DNA of 32,198 nucleotides from Baffinella frigidus (Eukaryota; Cryptophyceae; Cryptomonadales; Baffinellaceae): positions 120,252 through 152,449 of the forward strand of contig MU646334.1 of the NCBI GenBank assembly GCA_026770585.1, read 5' to 3'. This document shows positions 19,217-26,913 of the stretch, piece by piece. Position numbers and translations under genes: made by a program. How positions within the stretch are numbered: position 1 is the first letter of the stretch; the number at the start of each line of letters is the position of its first letter. The notes under the pieces were generated by a model, which did not search any database, was not told the DNA's origin, and was given only the letters and a program-made list of their open reading frames with translations.

Positions 19217-19354
19217 TCCACTCGGTAGACTACGAAGGTTTCGGGCCCCCTAGATTTAGCGGTAACGTGACCAAATTTGTACCAGATAAGGTCTGAAAGT
19301 TAATTACCTCGGGGCAAGTTGACTTTTGATGAAAGGTTCGTAGTCCACCGTGTG
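19217..19354. mobile_element. Family K TIR element, copy 1
   Basis: CCACTCGGTAGACTACGAAG at the left is mirrored by TTCGTAGTCCACCGTGTGG at the right. The copy at 25609-25746 shares the termini and the GTAACGTGACCAAATT-type interior in inverse orientation. Confidence 0.8.
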
Positions 19355-19488
19355 GCCCGAGACTCCCACGACGGTTGACTAATCGGTGACTTTTCTGGTT
19401 CTAATCCTCCCTGGTTGAGTTATCTGCCCGGCACAAAGCCTGCCCGGTTTAGTCAACAGGTTGATTTTCTGAGGGGTAGACGATCTCT

Positions 19489-19685
19489 CCAGTTAGCAGC
19501 GACCGAGTTCCTTTGCCCCCGGATATCCGGAGAAAATGCGGTTACAATCCAATGCAAATGGATAAGATTCTAGTGCATATCGTTCAGATGGACTGTATCC
19601 CAGAAGCTCCCGCAAATGGATAAGATTCTAGTGCATATCGTTTAGATGGACTGTATCCGCGAAGCTCCCGGTGGCTGCTAAGTGG
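19489..19685. mobile_element. Family A element, 197 bp with 58-bp internal duplication
   Basis: The element starts CCAGTTAGCAGCGACCGAG and ends GGTGGCTGCTAAGTGG. The segment starting GCAAATGGATAAGATTCTAG occurs at 19554 and again at 19612, exactly 58 bp apart. Other family A copies are 139 bp, and 139 plus 58 equals 197. Confidence 0.9.
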
Positions 19686-19892
19686 CTAGGCCGCTGCGGA
19701 GAGGGAAGGTTCTCTTTTGGGTGACGATACTCGAATGTAATTTCCATTATTACTGGACGTACCCCGTTCACTCACGGATGTTTTCTGTTTTCTTTTGTGA
19801 AAAACGTATTTCAAAAACAGCATCCCAGCGTGATCGCCCCTTTTGAGGTTCACTTGTATTTCAAGAAATCTTCCCGCTTGGAAGTGGGTCTA

Positions 19893-20031
19893 CCACTTAG
19901 CAGCCACCGGGGGCTTCACGGATACAGTCCATCTCAACCATTTGTACTCGAATCTTATCCATTGCCCAGGAACCTAACTGCAATTTCATTTTGAATTTGA
20001 GGTGGAAAGGAACTCAGCCGCCGCTAAGTGG
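19893..20031. mobile_element. Family A element, 139 bp
   Basis: CCACTTAGCAGCCACCGGG at the left and GCCGCCGCTAAGTGG at the right. The interior carries TTCACGGATACAGTCCATCT and TCTTATCCATTGCCC in inverse orientation relative to the copy at 19489. Confidence 0.9.
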
Positions 20032-20171
20032 AGGATCAGGTATGGCTTGTTGCTGTGAAGCAGCATCAAATGCCCGTTTGCAATCCGAAAGGTCCTGAAG
20101 GTTTGCAATCTTTTTTCCTGCTGGAGTGTTGACGCTTCACTGCCTTGTCAGTGAAGTGCTGAGTAGGAGGT

Positions 20172-20299
20172 TGAGTTAGAAGCCATCCGGAAGATGCTCG
20201 TGAGAGCGGGCGACACGGGGTACAGCAGTGGCACAATGCGTAGCATGTGTGACGCTGACGCTGGTTGTTTGGCAATAAATCATCAATCTCTCTTGGCAG
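20172..20299 (+). mobile_element. Family L element ending at a splice acceptor
   Basis: It matches 24893-25020: CCATCCGGAARATGCTC, GGGGTACAG, ACAATGCGT, then GACGCTGGTTGTTTGGCAAT and CAATCTCTCT. Here it runs directly into TTGGCAG|GCTATTCGTCG, so its pyrimidine-rich terminus acts as the acceptor tract of a PIN-exon copy. Confidence 0.75.
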
Positions 20300-20335
20300 G
20301 CTATTCGTCGACACCAACGTCTTGTACCACGCCGA
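20300..20335 (+). pseudogene. Truncated copy of the PIN exon start
   Basis: The sequence after TTGGCAG| codes LFVDTNVLYHA, matching LFVDTNVLYYA at 20523-20555 with a few silent and missense changes. It loses similarity after about 36 bp. The acceptor is stronger here (CAATCTCTCTTGGCAG) than in front of the intact exon. Confidence 0.8.
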
Positions 20336-20521
20336 TATTTCATTTTTACTACACGATCTTCAGGCAAATTTTATTCTACCAGGGAAACACGCCAAATGTG
20401 TTGGGAATTGGAGCTTTTTGCCGCCGCTACAATTTTATTTTGAATTCGTACCAGTAGAAGCCGTCTATTGCGAAAGAGTGTGTATGAAAATCCCCACTTG
20501 TGACATGGCGTGGCGTGGCAG

Positions 20522-21881
20522 GCTTTTCGTCGATACCAACGTCTTGTACTACGCCGGCGCGCCCGACACAAACAAATGGGGCAAGAACATTGCGAACGAT
20601 CCGGGACTCGGTCGGACGAATCTTCCCAGCGGCCAAAACTTCTGGCGGTGTCTGCTTGAAGGAAACGCGCGCATCTTCATCACTAAGGACGTCGCGGGGG
20701 AAGTCGACAGGGCTAAGGATAACACCAAGGATAAGGTGATTCCTGTCGCGCCCAGACCCTTGAGCCGGTTTCTGCCGCGATCCTCTGTACAATGGGGGCT
20801 TGATGTGATCCGAAAGGAAACATGGCCATTCTACAGAACTAGTTCCGGTGTCCGCCTATGCTGGGAGCTCGAAGAACCTGAAGGAATTCACGGGTGGCCC
20901 CGCGACTCCTTGATCTGGTATGCGCCTGGTTTAGGGTTAGGAATTAGGGTTTAGGGGTAAACCAGGAGTTGTGATCCTCGGACAGATATCGAGGGCATAG
21001 CTGCAGGGGTTTCTAGAACGTGAAGGTGATATCCTCTTGTATACGGTACACGCGGCCCTAACCTGGAAGCGTGTAGCTGTTGGCATATCGTTGGTTCCCA
21101 CGGTGTGTGCCACTCTGGTTTCGAGTAACCAGGATGAGAGTAATCCACTTAGTGCGGTCCACTTAGTAGGGTCCACTTATCGCCATAAGTGGCCAAGGTG
21201 GCTAGGTACAAATTCTAGACCTTTGGCTCACAGCAGGCGAAGACGCGTTTGCAGATCTGGTCCTGTCTTGGAGGGGGGCGTTTGGGTCCTGCACAGACTC
21301 TCTTCGCGTGCATCCATCCTCTCAGAGGACACCAGATGCCATCTCCTCATACCATTGACATTGTGAGGTAAATGTACCCTACGGAGGGTTTGGTCGGTCT
21401 GGCACATTGATATTGTGAGGTAAATGTAGTCACGTGACGAGGATTCCTACTTGGCTAACCCCTCTCCACGTACGGCGACAAGTGGACCACTAACGACCTC
21501 TCTCACCCCCGCCCCCTGAAGCAGGAGAAGCAGGAGCTTGCCCAAAGCTGGCTCCAGGTGGCCAAGGGGTTCCCGTCCCACTTTCTCGTGCAGCAGAACG
21601 TGGACGAGCGGCAGGCGCAGGAGACACGGTACGGGCAGGCCGCGGAGGTCATGCGCCTTGACGGCACGCCCAAGACTGACTTCTTCCTCGTGATGGCTGC
21701 GAAGGCGGCGAAGGAGGGTAAGGAGGGGCAAGTGGCAGTCCTGTCGAGAGACGGCAGCCTGGCCCAGCAGTACAACCGCGAGGGAGTTGAGATTTTGCAC
21801 GACCGCAAGCTTATGCTGGCAGTCATGGATCCGCAGAATTGGTCCAAGGATATCTGCCAAATCCTGTTCCCTGAGGTCTAA
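20522..21881 (+). CDS. PIN-domain nuclease-like protein, two or more exons
   Basis: PIN domains are metal-dependent RNase folds with a cluster of conserved acidic residues. Exon 1 (20522 to about 20917) begins LFVDTNVLYYAG, with the first Asp, and contains GEVDRAK, a good candidate for the second acidic position. The last exon, open from 21459 with a possible acceptor at GACAAG|TGG (21483), contains KTDFFLVMAAKAA and VLSRDGSL, matching the third and fourth acidic positions, and stops at 21881. The order and spacing fit a complete PIN fold of about 270 residues. The acceptor GGCGTGGCAG precedes 20522; an in-frame ATG at 20505 is an alternative start. The intervening 540 bp includes a short telomere-like tract (20929-20957) and a doubled donor at 21354-21428. 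I could not find one splice path in which every phase agrees, and a small exon near 21325-21365 may be needed. The subfamily and RNA target are unknown. Confidence 0.65.
20928..20958. repeat. Short telomere-like tract in PIN gene intron
   Basis: GGTTTAGGGTTAGGAATTAG followed by GGTTTAGGGG lies directly after the likely donor at 20918 (CTG|GTATGC). Confidence 0.8.
21354..21428 (+). repeat. Duplicated donor-like segment, 50-bp period
   Basis: GACATTGTGAGGTAAATGTA at 21359 and GATATTGTGAGGTAAATGTA at 21409 are direct repeats. Each contains a strong donor, GTGAG|GTAAAT. Confidence 0.8.
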
Positions 21882-21895
21882 GTCTTCTGTCCTTT

Positions 21896-21985
21896 ACAGG
21901 GGTATCTCGCTCATAAGAAAGTGCCCCCCCCATAGGACCACCGTAGGGCCCTAGGCATGGTCCTACGAGCGAGGTATCCCTGTAG
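21896..21985. mobile_element. Family C TIR element, copy 2 (short)
   Basis: It begins ACAGGGGTATCTCGCTCATA and ends ACGAGCGAGGTATCCCTGTAG. It is about 30 bp shorter in the middle than other copies, and lies 15 bp after the PIN gene stop codon. Confidence 0.85.
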
Positions 21986-21999
21986 GGTATGATGGGGGT

Positions 22000-23420
22000 C
22001 GCCGGACTGACTGATCGGGGCGCACAGTTGGGACATTTTCATAAAAATATGCCTTCCATCAGGGCGAGAGAGGGATATCTGCGTTTGCTGCTTGTCGCCA
22101 TCGCCATGCCCGTTTCCAACGGAGAGTGTGTGCAGGGTCTACATGTACTTGCGCTAACATACACGCACCCCTAGGGTGGTTCTATGCTCCTTAGATGGTG
22201 CTTTGGTGCTTTTATTTACACTCACATCGAAGGCCACAGCCCACCTCACGCTGGAGGAGTTTGGAGTAATCTAGGGATGAGCTCCCCGACCCAACCCATT
22301 CGGGCCCGGCCGAGTCCCCTTTCTCCCGTGGTGCAGTGATGAGCCCCCCCTTTTCGGTTGTTCGCGACGGCCCATCCTTGAAAGCTCGCCTCTACCTGCG
22401 CCACACAGAAATTTTGAGCGAAAGCATGTGGTTGAGGGTATCAAGAGGGTCAGCAATCCACGAATTCGCAAAAATGTACAGAACCCACCCCCCCCAAAGT
22501 CAATGCATGCAACGTGTTTCAGGATTTTTGTGGCCAGAGAGATGCAAGGTTACAACCGATGCAAGGTTAGAACTCGTAATGTTCGGGTTGCAAAGGTCAG
22601 TGTGATAACCTCGACATAGGGACAGCAGAGCAAACTCAGTGGGGAGGGAGAGGAGGTGATGCAGTATGGCGAGGGCTCATGTGCATGGAGATGTTGGTCT
22701 TGGCCTCCTGGTCATGGCCGCTTGGACCCTCAGGGTTAGGGGTTAAGAGGAGTGCGGTGCGGCGGCAGTGGTGCAGCGGTGCTCCATAATCAAAAGTTGA
22801 CAGGTTTGACCAGGAGCAGTTTCATGCCTAAAGTCAACTTTTCATGGCGGATGGAGAGCGACTCGAGGGCGAAGTGCTGGGGCTGCCTCTGGATTAGGGC
22901 CCTGGGCGTGGCGCCATGTTGGAGCTGTTCATCATGTGGTCAGGATTGTCGAGCCAGAATTTTGATTTCTTCTCTGTGCCATCGAGAAGGGGCGAGGAGC
23001 GGCGCGCCTTCCTTGGCGCTCTGTGAGCGCGGCCAGGCGGCGCGCAGCGGCCAGCCCCGCCATGAAAATTTCAATGGCTCCCAGGGCCATGAAAACTGGA
23101 ACTCCTCTAAGCTCCTAGGAATAGCCCCACCGTAGGACCCTAGGGGCGGTGCATGTTGTTCGCCAGTCATCCGAACCCTGGGAGTGGGGCTCCGTTTATT
23201 GATCACATGGCCGAGGGGTCCTAACAAGCCTCCGGCGGCCCCTGCGGGGGGCTTGCTGCAATAATCAGCGCGACCCGAATCCCGGTCGACCCCTTTGTTG
23301 TTCTTCCCGGGCGTCAGGTCCCTCTCCGATATGTGAAACGAATTCGAGGGTTCAAGACCACGGAAGGGTTCAAGACCACGGAACGCTGAGGCTCATTGCA
23401 GGGAGAGGGGTGAGGGCAAA
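22000..23420. other. No gene recognised
   Basis: Short overlapping frames exist on both strands but none has domain content or splice structure. GGGTTCAAGACCACGGAA is tandemly repeated near 23348-23384. A GC-rich patch at 22980-23060 has no clear frame. Confidence 0.5.
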
Positions 23421-23428
23421 TGCCCATG

Positions 23429-23542
23429 TACAGGGGTACCTCGCTCACAAGAAACCACCCCCCCCCTAGGACCACCATAGGGCCCTAGGCTTAGGCCTAC
23501 TGTAGGGTCCTAGGGGGAGGCGGTTTCTTGGGTACCCCTGTA
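23429..23542. mobile_element. Family C TIR element, copy 3
   Basis: It begins TACAGGGGTACCTCGCTCAC and ends GGTTTCTTGGGTACCCCTGTA. The right arm lacks the GAGCGA portion found in the other copies. Confidence 0.85.
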
Positions 23543-23696
23543 CCCCGCAGGGGTATGGCAGAGAAAGAACGTCCGCACATAGGACGTGAAGAAGAGGATC
23601 GATAAAAAAAAATGGTGATTATAGGCGAAATACGCAGTTGGTCACGTGTTCCCCCAAAAAGCGGACCGATACGGGACCAAGGTCCAGCCCCAACCA

Positions 23697-23875
23697 CTCG
23701 AGAATGCTGGAGGATCATATGTACAGGTGGGGTTGCAACTATTGGTACCAGGATAGGGTGTTCCGACCTCGCACCTGTGCTAATTTTGCAGAGTTACGTG
23801 GCCAATCAACGAAAGTTACTGCACGAATGCCCACTGTTAAAATCACATCAGTTTTAAATGGGTCCCTCTAGCTTT
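23697..23875. mobile_element. Family G TIR element, copy 2
   Basis: CTCGAGAATGCTGGAGGATC at the left. The body matches 17946-18126: GTGGGGTTG, CAGGATA, CCTCGC, GAAAGTTACT and ATGCCCACT. Confidence 0.8.
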
Positions 23876-24034
23876 ATGAGGTGGAACGATGACAGTGGAC
23901 GGCTCCTTCCACTTTTTGACGGGGGAAAGGATTGAGGGATTTTATTTTCCGAGTAGTTTCGGTTCTTGTGAGGGAAGACTCTGCCCTCCTACAAGCGTTG
24001 CCTTAAAATGAAGTCCCCTCACACCGTATGATCC

Positions 24035-24139
24035 TATCCTTCGAGTGGCGAGTAGGCTCATACGCCCTACCTTAGGGCCCTAGGACCTGCCTAGGACCTC
24101 TTGGTGGTCAAATTTGACCGCCTCGCCACTCAAGGGATA
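24035..24139. mobile_element. Family B TIR element, copy 3
   Basis: It runs TATCCTTCGAGTGGCGAG to CTCGCCACTCAAGGGATA in inverse orientation to copies 1 and 2, with shared CCCTAGGACCTGCCTAGG. Confidence 0.85.
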
Positions 24140-24303
24140 GAAAACCCATTCCTATTAGCCTTGGTGGGACCTTGCTGTCGAGCCTATGTAACACCTGACT
24201 TCTGTGAGATGGAGATGTACTCGATCACGAGTCAGACTGCAGAGACACACCCTAGGCGTTCTCATGACTTCAGAAAGATATCTTGCCCAAGGCGACCTTG
24301 GCT

Positions 24304-24424
24304 TCAGGGGAACCTCGCTCATAAGAAACCACGCCCCCCTAGGTCCCTACAGTAGGACCATGCCTAGGGCCCTACGGCGGTCCTGGAGGGGGGGCGGTTT
24401 CTTATGAGCGAGGTACCCCTGTAG
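24304..24424. mobile_element. Family C TIR element, copy 4
   Basis: The most symmetrical copy: CAGGGGAACCTCGCTCATAA is mirrored by TTATGAGCGAGGTACCCCTG. The middle carries C- and G-runs that would pair. Confidence 0.9.
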
Positions 24425-24604
24425 TCCAGGTACACTCTCACCAGGCCAGAGCCACTGGTCCCGATTGCGAGACACTAGTCCCGGGAAGGCACCCCCCCCC
24501 CCCCTCCCCCCTTCTCAAGTTGATGGAGTCTGCACGTACGCATTGAATCTGAAGAGGGGAACTCTCAAGCTCTCACGGGATCGTTGGAGCGCGAACGTGT
24601 GCTT

Positions 24605-24715
24605 TCAAACGTAGGTCAAATGTAGGTCACGCTTGAAGACAAATTTTAGGGAGCACCCTCGTACGCGGAAGGTTGGCGAGGAGCGGCGGGGAAGGCGACA
24701 TTTAGGAACCACTTC
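24605..24715 (-). CDS. Unrecognised terminal exon (minus strand)
   Basis: After the acceptor CTGTCTGAACAG|GAAGTGG the frame runs 36 codons to a TGA at 24605-24607: EVVPKCRLPRRSSP then a basic/aromatic segment with LKFVFKRDL. The family is not recognised. Two truncated copies of its first 45-55 bases, each behind the same acceptor, lie upstream on the minus strand at 24854 and 25076. They are separated by family B and family L elements. The earlier exons of this gene are not identified. Confidence 0.5.
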   Translation of the reverse strand, partial: EVVPKCRLPRRSSPTFRVRGCSLKFVFKRDLHLTYV

Positions 24716-24729
24716 CTGTTCAGACAGAG

Positions 24730-24820
24730 TATCCCTCAAGTGGCAAGTAGGCCCATACGCCCTACCGTGGGGCCCTAGGACCTCTTGGCGGTCAATTGTG
24801 ACCGCCTCGAGCGGAGGGAA
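24730..24820. mobile_element. Family B element, copy 4 (right end altered)
   Basis: TATCCCTCAAGTGGCAAGTAG begins the element. The body matches copy 3, but the right terminus diverges after GACCGCCTCGAG. It separates two copies of an exon start (24854 and 24715). Confidence 0.75.
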
Positions 24821-25082
24821 GGCGGCGAAGCAACCGACACTTGGCAACCACCTCCTGTTCAGAGAGAGTGTAAGGCGATGATGGCGTAGGAGGTGGAGAT
24901 AGAACCCATCCGGAAAATGCTCTCGTCAGAGCGGCCGACACGGGGTACAGTAAGTAGCACAATGCGTGAGGCATGTGCGGCGCTGACGCTGGTTGTTTGG
25001 CAATAAATTACCAGTCTCTCTAAGGCGATGCGCAAAGGGGAAAGCGGCGCAGCAACCCACACTTGGAAACCACCTCCTGTTC
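24805..25082 (-). pseudogene. Two truncated exon-start copies (at 24854 and 25076)
   Basis: Both read CTGAACAG|GAGGTGGTT and translate EVVAKCRLLRRLP and EVVSKCGLLRRFP, against EVVPKCRLPRRSS in the intact exon at 24715. The first is cut off at a family L element and the second at a family B element. Confidence 0.8.
24881..25020 (+). mobile_element. Family L element with 10-bp target duplication
   Basis: The element is flanked by identical TAAGGCGATG at 24871-24880 and 25021-25030. Its body matches 20172-20297 and, inverted, 13058-13187. Clean direct repeats define both ends and a 140-bp length. Confidence 0.85.
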
Positions 25083-25094
25083 AGAGAGAGAGTG

Positions 25095-25233
25095 CCACTT
25101 AGCAGCGAGCAAGGACCTTTTCACCTTGACTTCAAGGTGAAATTCCGGTGAGGTTCCAGGGCAATGGATAATATTCTGGTACAGATCGTTTAGATGGACT
25201 GTATCCGTGAAGCTCCCGGTGGCTGCTGATTGG
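25095..25233. mobile_element. Family A element, 139 bp
   Basis: CCACTTAGCAGCGAGCAAGG at the left and GGTGGCTGCTGATTGG at the right. The TTCACCTTGACTTCAAGGTG hairpin near the left replaces the corresponding hairpins of other copies. Confidence 0.9.
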
Positions 25234-25608
25234 AAGGTGTTGTGCGTCGGGTGCCCAGTTCCCAAAGTGGAGTCGCTGCACTTGGCAGGTTGGTTCACGA
25301 AGATTTGGGTCCGAAACCCCTCGATTTTAGAGTATTTTGGAATAAGGTATGGCCCACGTTAGGCTGTAGGTATCCTAGACCAAGGACGCGGGTATAAGCC
25401 CTAGCTTCCACACCACACGATGCAGTAAAATAATATTAGCGAAAAATCGAGGAGTTTCAAATGGACCTCCTGGAAAGCTTTGCAGTCAATGTTCAACACA
25501 CCTCCTCAGAGACTCCCGCGACTGTTGACATATTTGAGGTGTACCTGATAGGAAGGCTGCCCAAATTTTCTTCCGTCCTGATACAAACCTCGGCGAAGAC
25601 TCGACCAT

Positions 25609-25746
25609 CCACACGGTGGACTACGAACCTTCCATCAAACGTCAACTTGCCTTGATGCAATCATCTTGAAGGATTTTCTGGTGCAATTTGGTCACGTAAC
25701 ACCCTGAATTCCAGCCCCAACGAAACCTTCGTAGCCCTCTGGGTGG
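25609..25746. mobile_element. Family K TIR element, copy 2
   Basis: CCACACGGTGGACTACGAAC at the left is mirrored by GAAACCTTCGTAGCCCTCTGGG at the right. It is 138 bp, the same length as copy 1. Confidence 0.8.
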
Positions 25747-25828
25747 GTGGTTGTGGTCCTTATAACAGAGCCCCGACCGTCAACACACCCAGGTGTTTCA
25801 GCAACAAGACTTGTGGGCTTCTGAGGAT

Positions 25829-25890
25829 CTGGGGATACAACCCCGTGTAGGATGGCCGGAGTGACTTCACAAACGGAGTTGTATCCCCAG
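25829..25890. repeat. Hairpin, 62 bp
   Basis: CTGGGGATACAACCCCGT is mirrored by ACGGAGTTGTATCCCCAG with a 26-bp loop. Confidence 0.8.
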
Positions 25891-26202
25891 AGAGTCATTC
25901 CACCAGGACCTAATTACACTTCACTGAAATCGGGGCTTGGGGAGGACGACCGTGTGTGTCAGTGGAAGATACGCTCCATGCTGCGAGCCAGTGACAGCGG
26001 CTGAGAGACTTTCGAGAAAACGTTTTCTAGACGCCCTTGCGGAATACCTGGGTTTCTGGCGAATAAGGACTGGGGGGCTCCCAGGCTTCGAGGAACAGGT
26101 CTATGTCTATCGTAAGACCCTGTTGCTGGGCGTGTCTTCATTCGCAAGTACCCCCTGTATTGATGGTCCTGGGAGATTTGGGGTGGCTGTGGAGACCACG
26201 CT

Positions 26203-26341
26203 CCACTAAGCAGGCGCCGAGTTCCTTTTCGCCCGGAAATCCGGGCGAAATCTGGTTGGACTCCCAGTGCAATGCATGAGATTCTAGCACAAATAGTTAA
26301 GATGCACTGTATCCGTGAAGCCCCCGGTGGGTGCTAAGTGG
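26203..26341. mobile_element. Family A element, 139 bp
   Basis: CCACTAAGCAGGCGCCGAG at the left and GGTGGGTGCTAAGTGG at the right. An inner hairpin, TTTCGCCCGGAAATCCGGGCG, lies near the left end. Confidence 0.9.
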
Positions 26342-26552
26342 CTAGGCAAACCAGCGGATGGACACAGCAAGCAGGGTTCGAAAGAAGCCAGAGGGACGAG
26401 ACTCGCAAGACTTTGACGAATCGGGTAGGTACGTGCTAGAACGGTGCCAACACCGTGCAGCCTTCGCACAATAACAAACTGCAGTTAGACAACAGTGGGG
26501 GAGTCTCAAGGGGATGGCGGAAGACCTAGGTGCGCCTCGTAGGTGCGCCGAC

Positions 26553-26877
26553 CTAGGTGTGCCGACGCTTCGGTGCACGCCCGCCGCTCGAATTCGACGC
26601 TCGCTTCGCTGCACGCCCGCCGATGGCATTCGGTTCCCAGCTCGCGACTTGATCCTGCAGCTCCTGGCACTGCCGCCCCTCCTCCGCCTCCTTGCTCTTG
26701 AGATCTTCCAGACTCCTGCGGAGCAGTTTGAGCGTCGTGTCAGATGGATGTTCATAGAGTAACGTCCTGAAAACCGGGTAGCTAAGCCTGCGGTATTGCC
26801 TACGGTAGGCCGTAGGGGCCTAGAGGTGCTTCTCACACTGCTCCTTGCTCTGCTGGTCTTCCAGGCTCCTGCGGTCA

Positions 26878-26913
<36 letters not shown>

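Noticed and set aside
22752-23135. 127-codon plus-strand frame
   Set aside because: No recognisable domain or splice context; overlaps opposite-strand frames in a GC-rich patch.
26342-26878. 178-codon minus-strand Arg/Ser-rich frame
   Set aside because: It overlaps the last SMC-hinge exon in another frame; the chosen frame is helical, joins in phase and ends in a natural basic tail.
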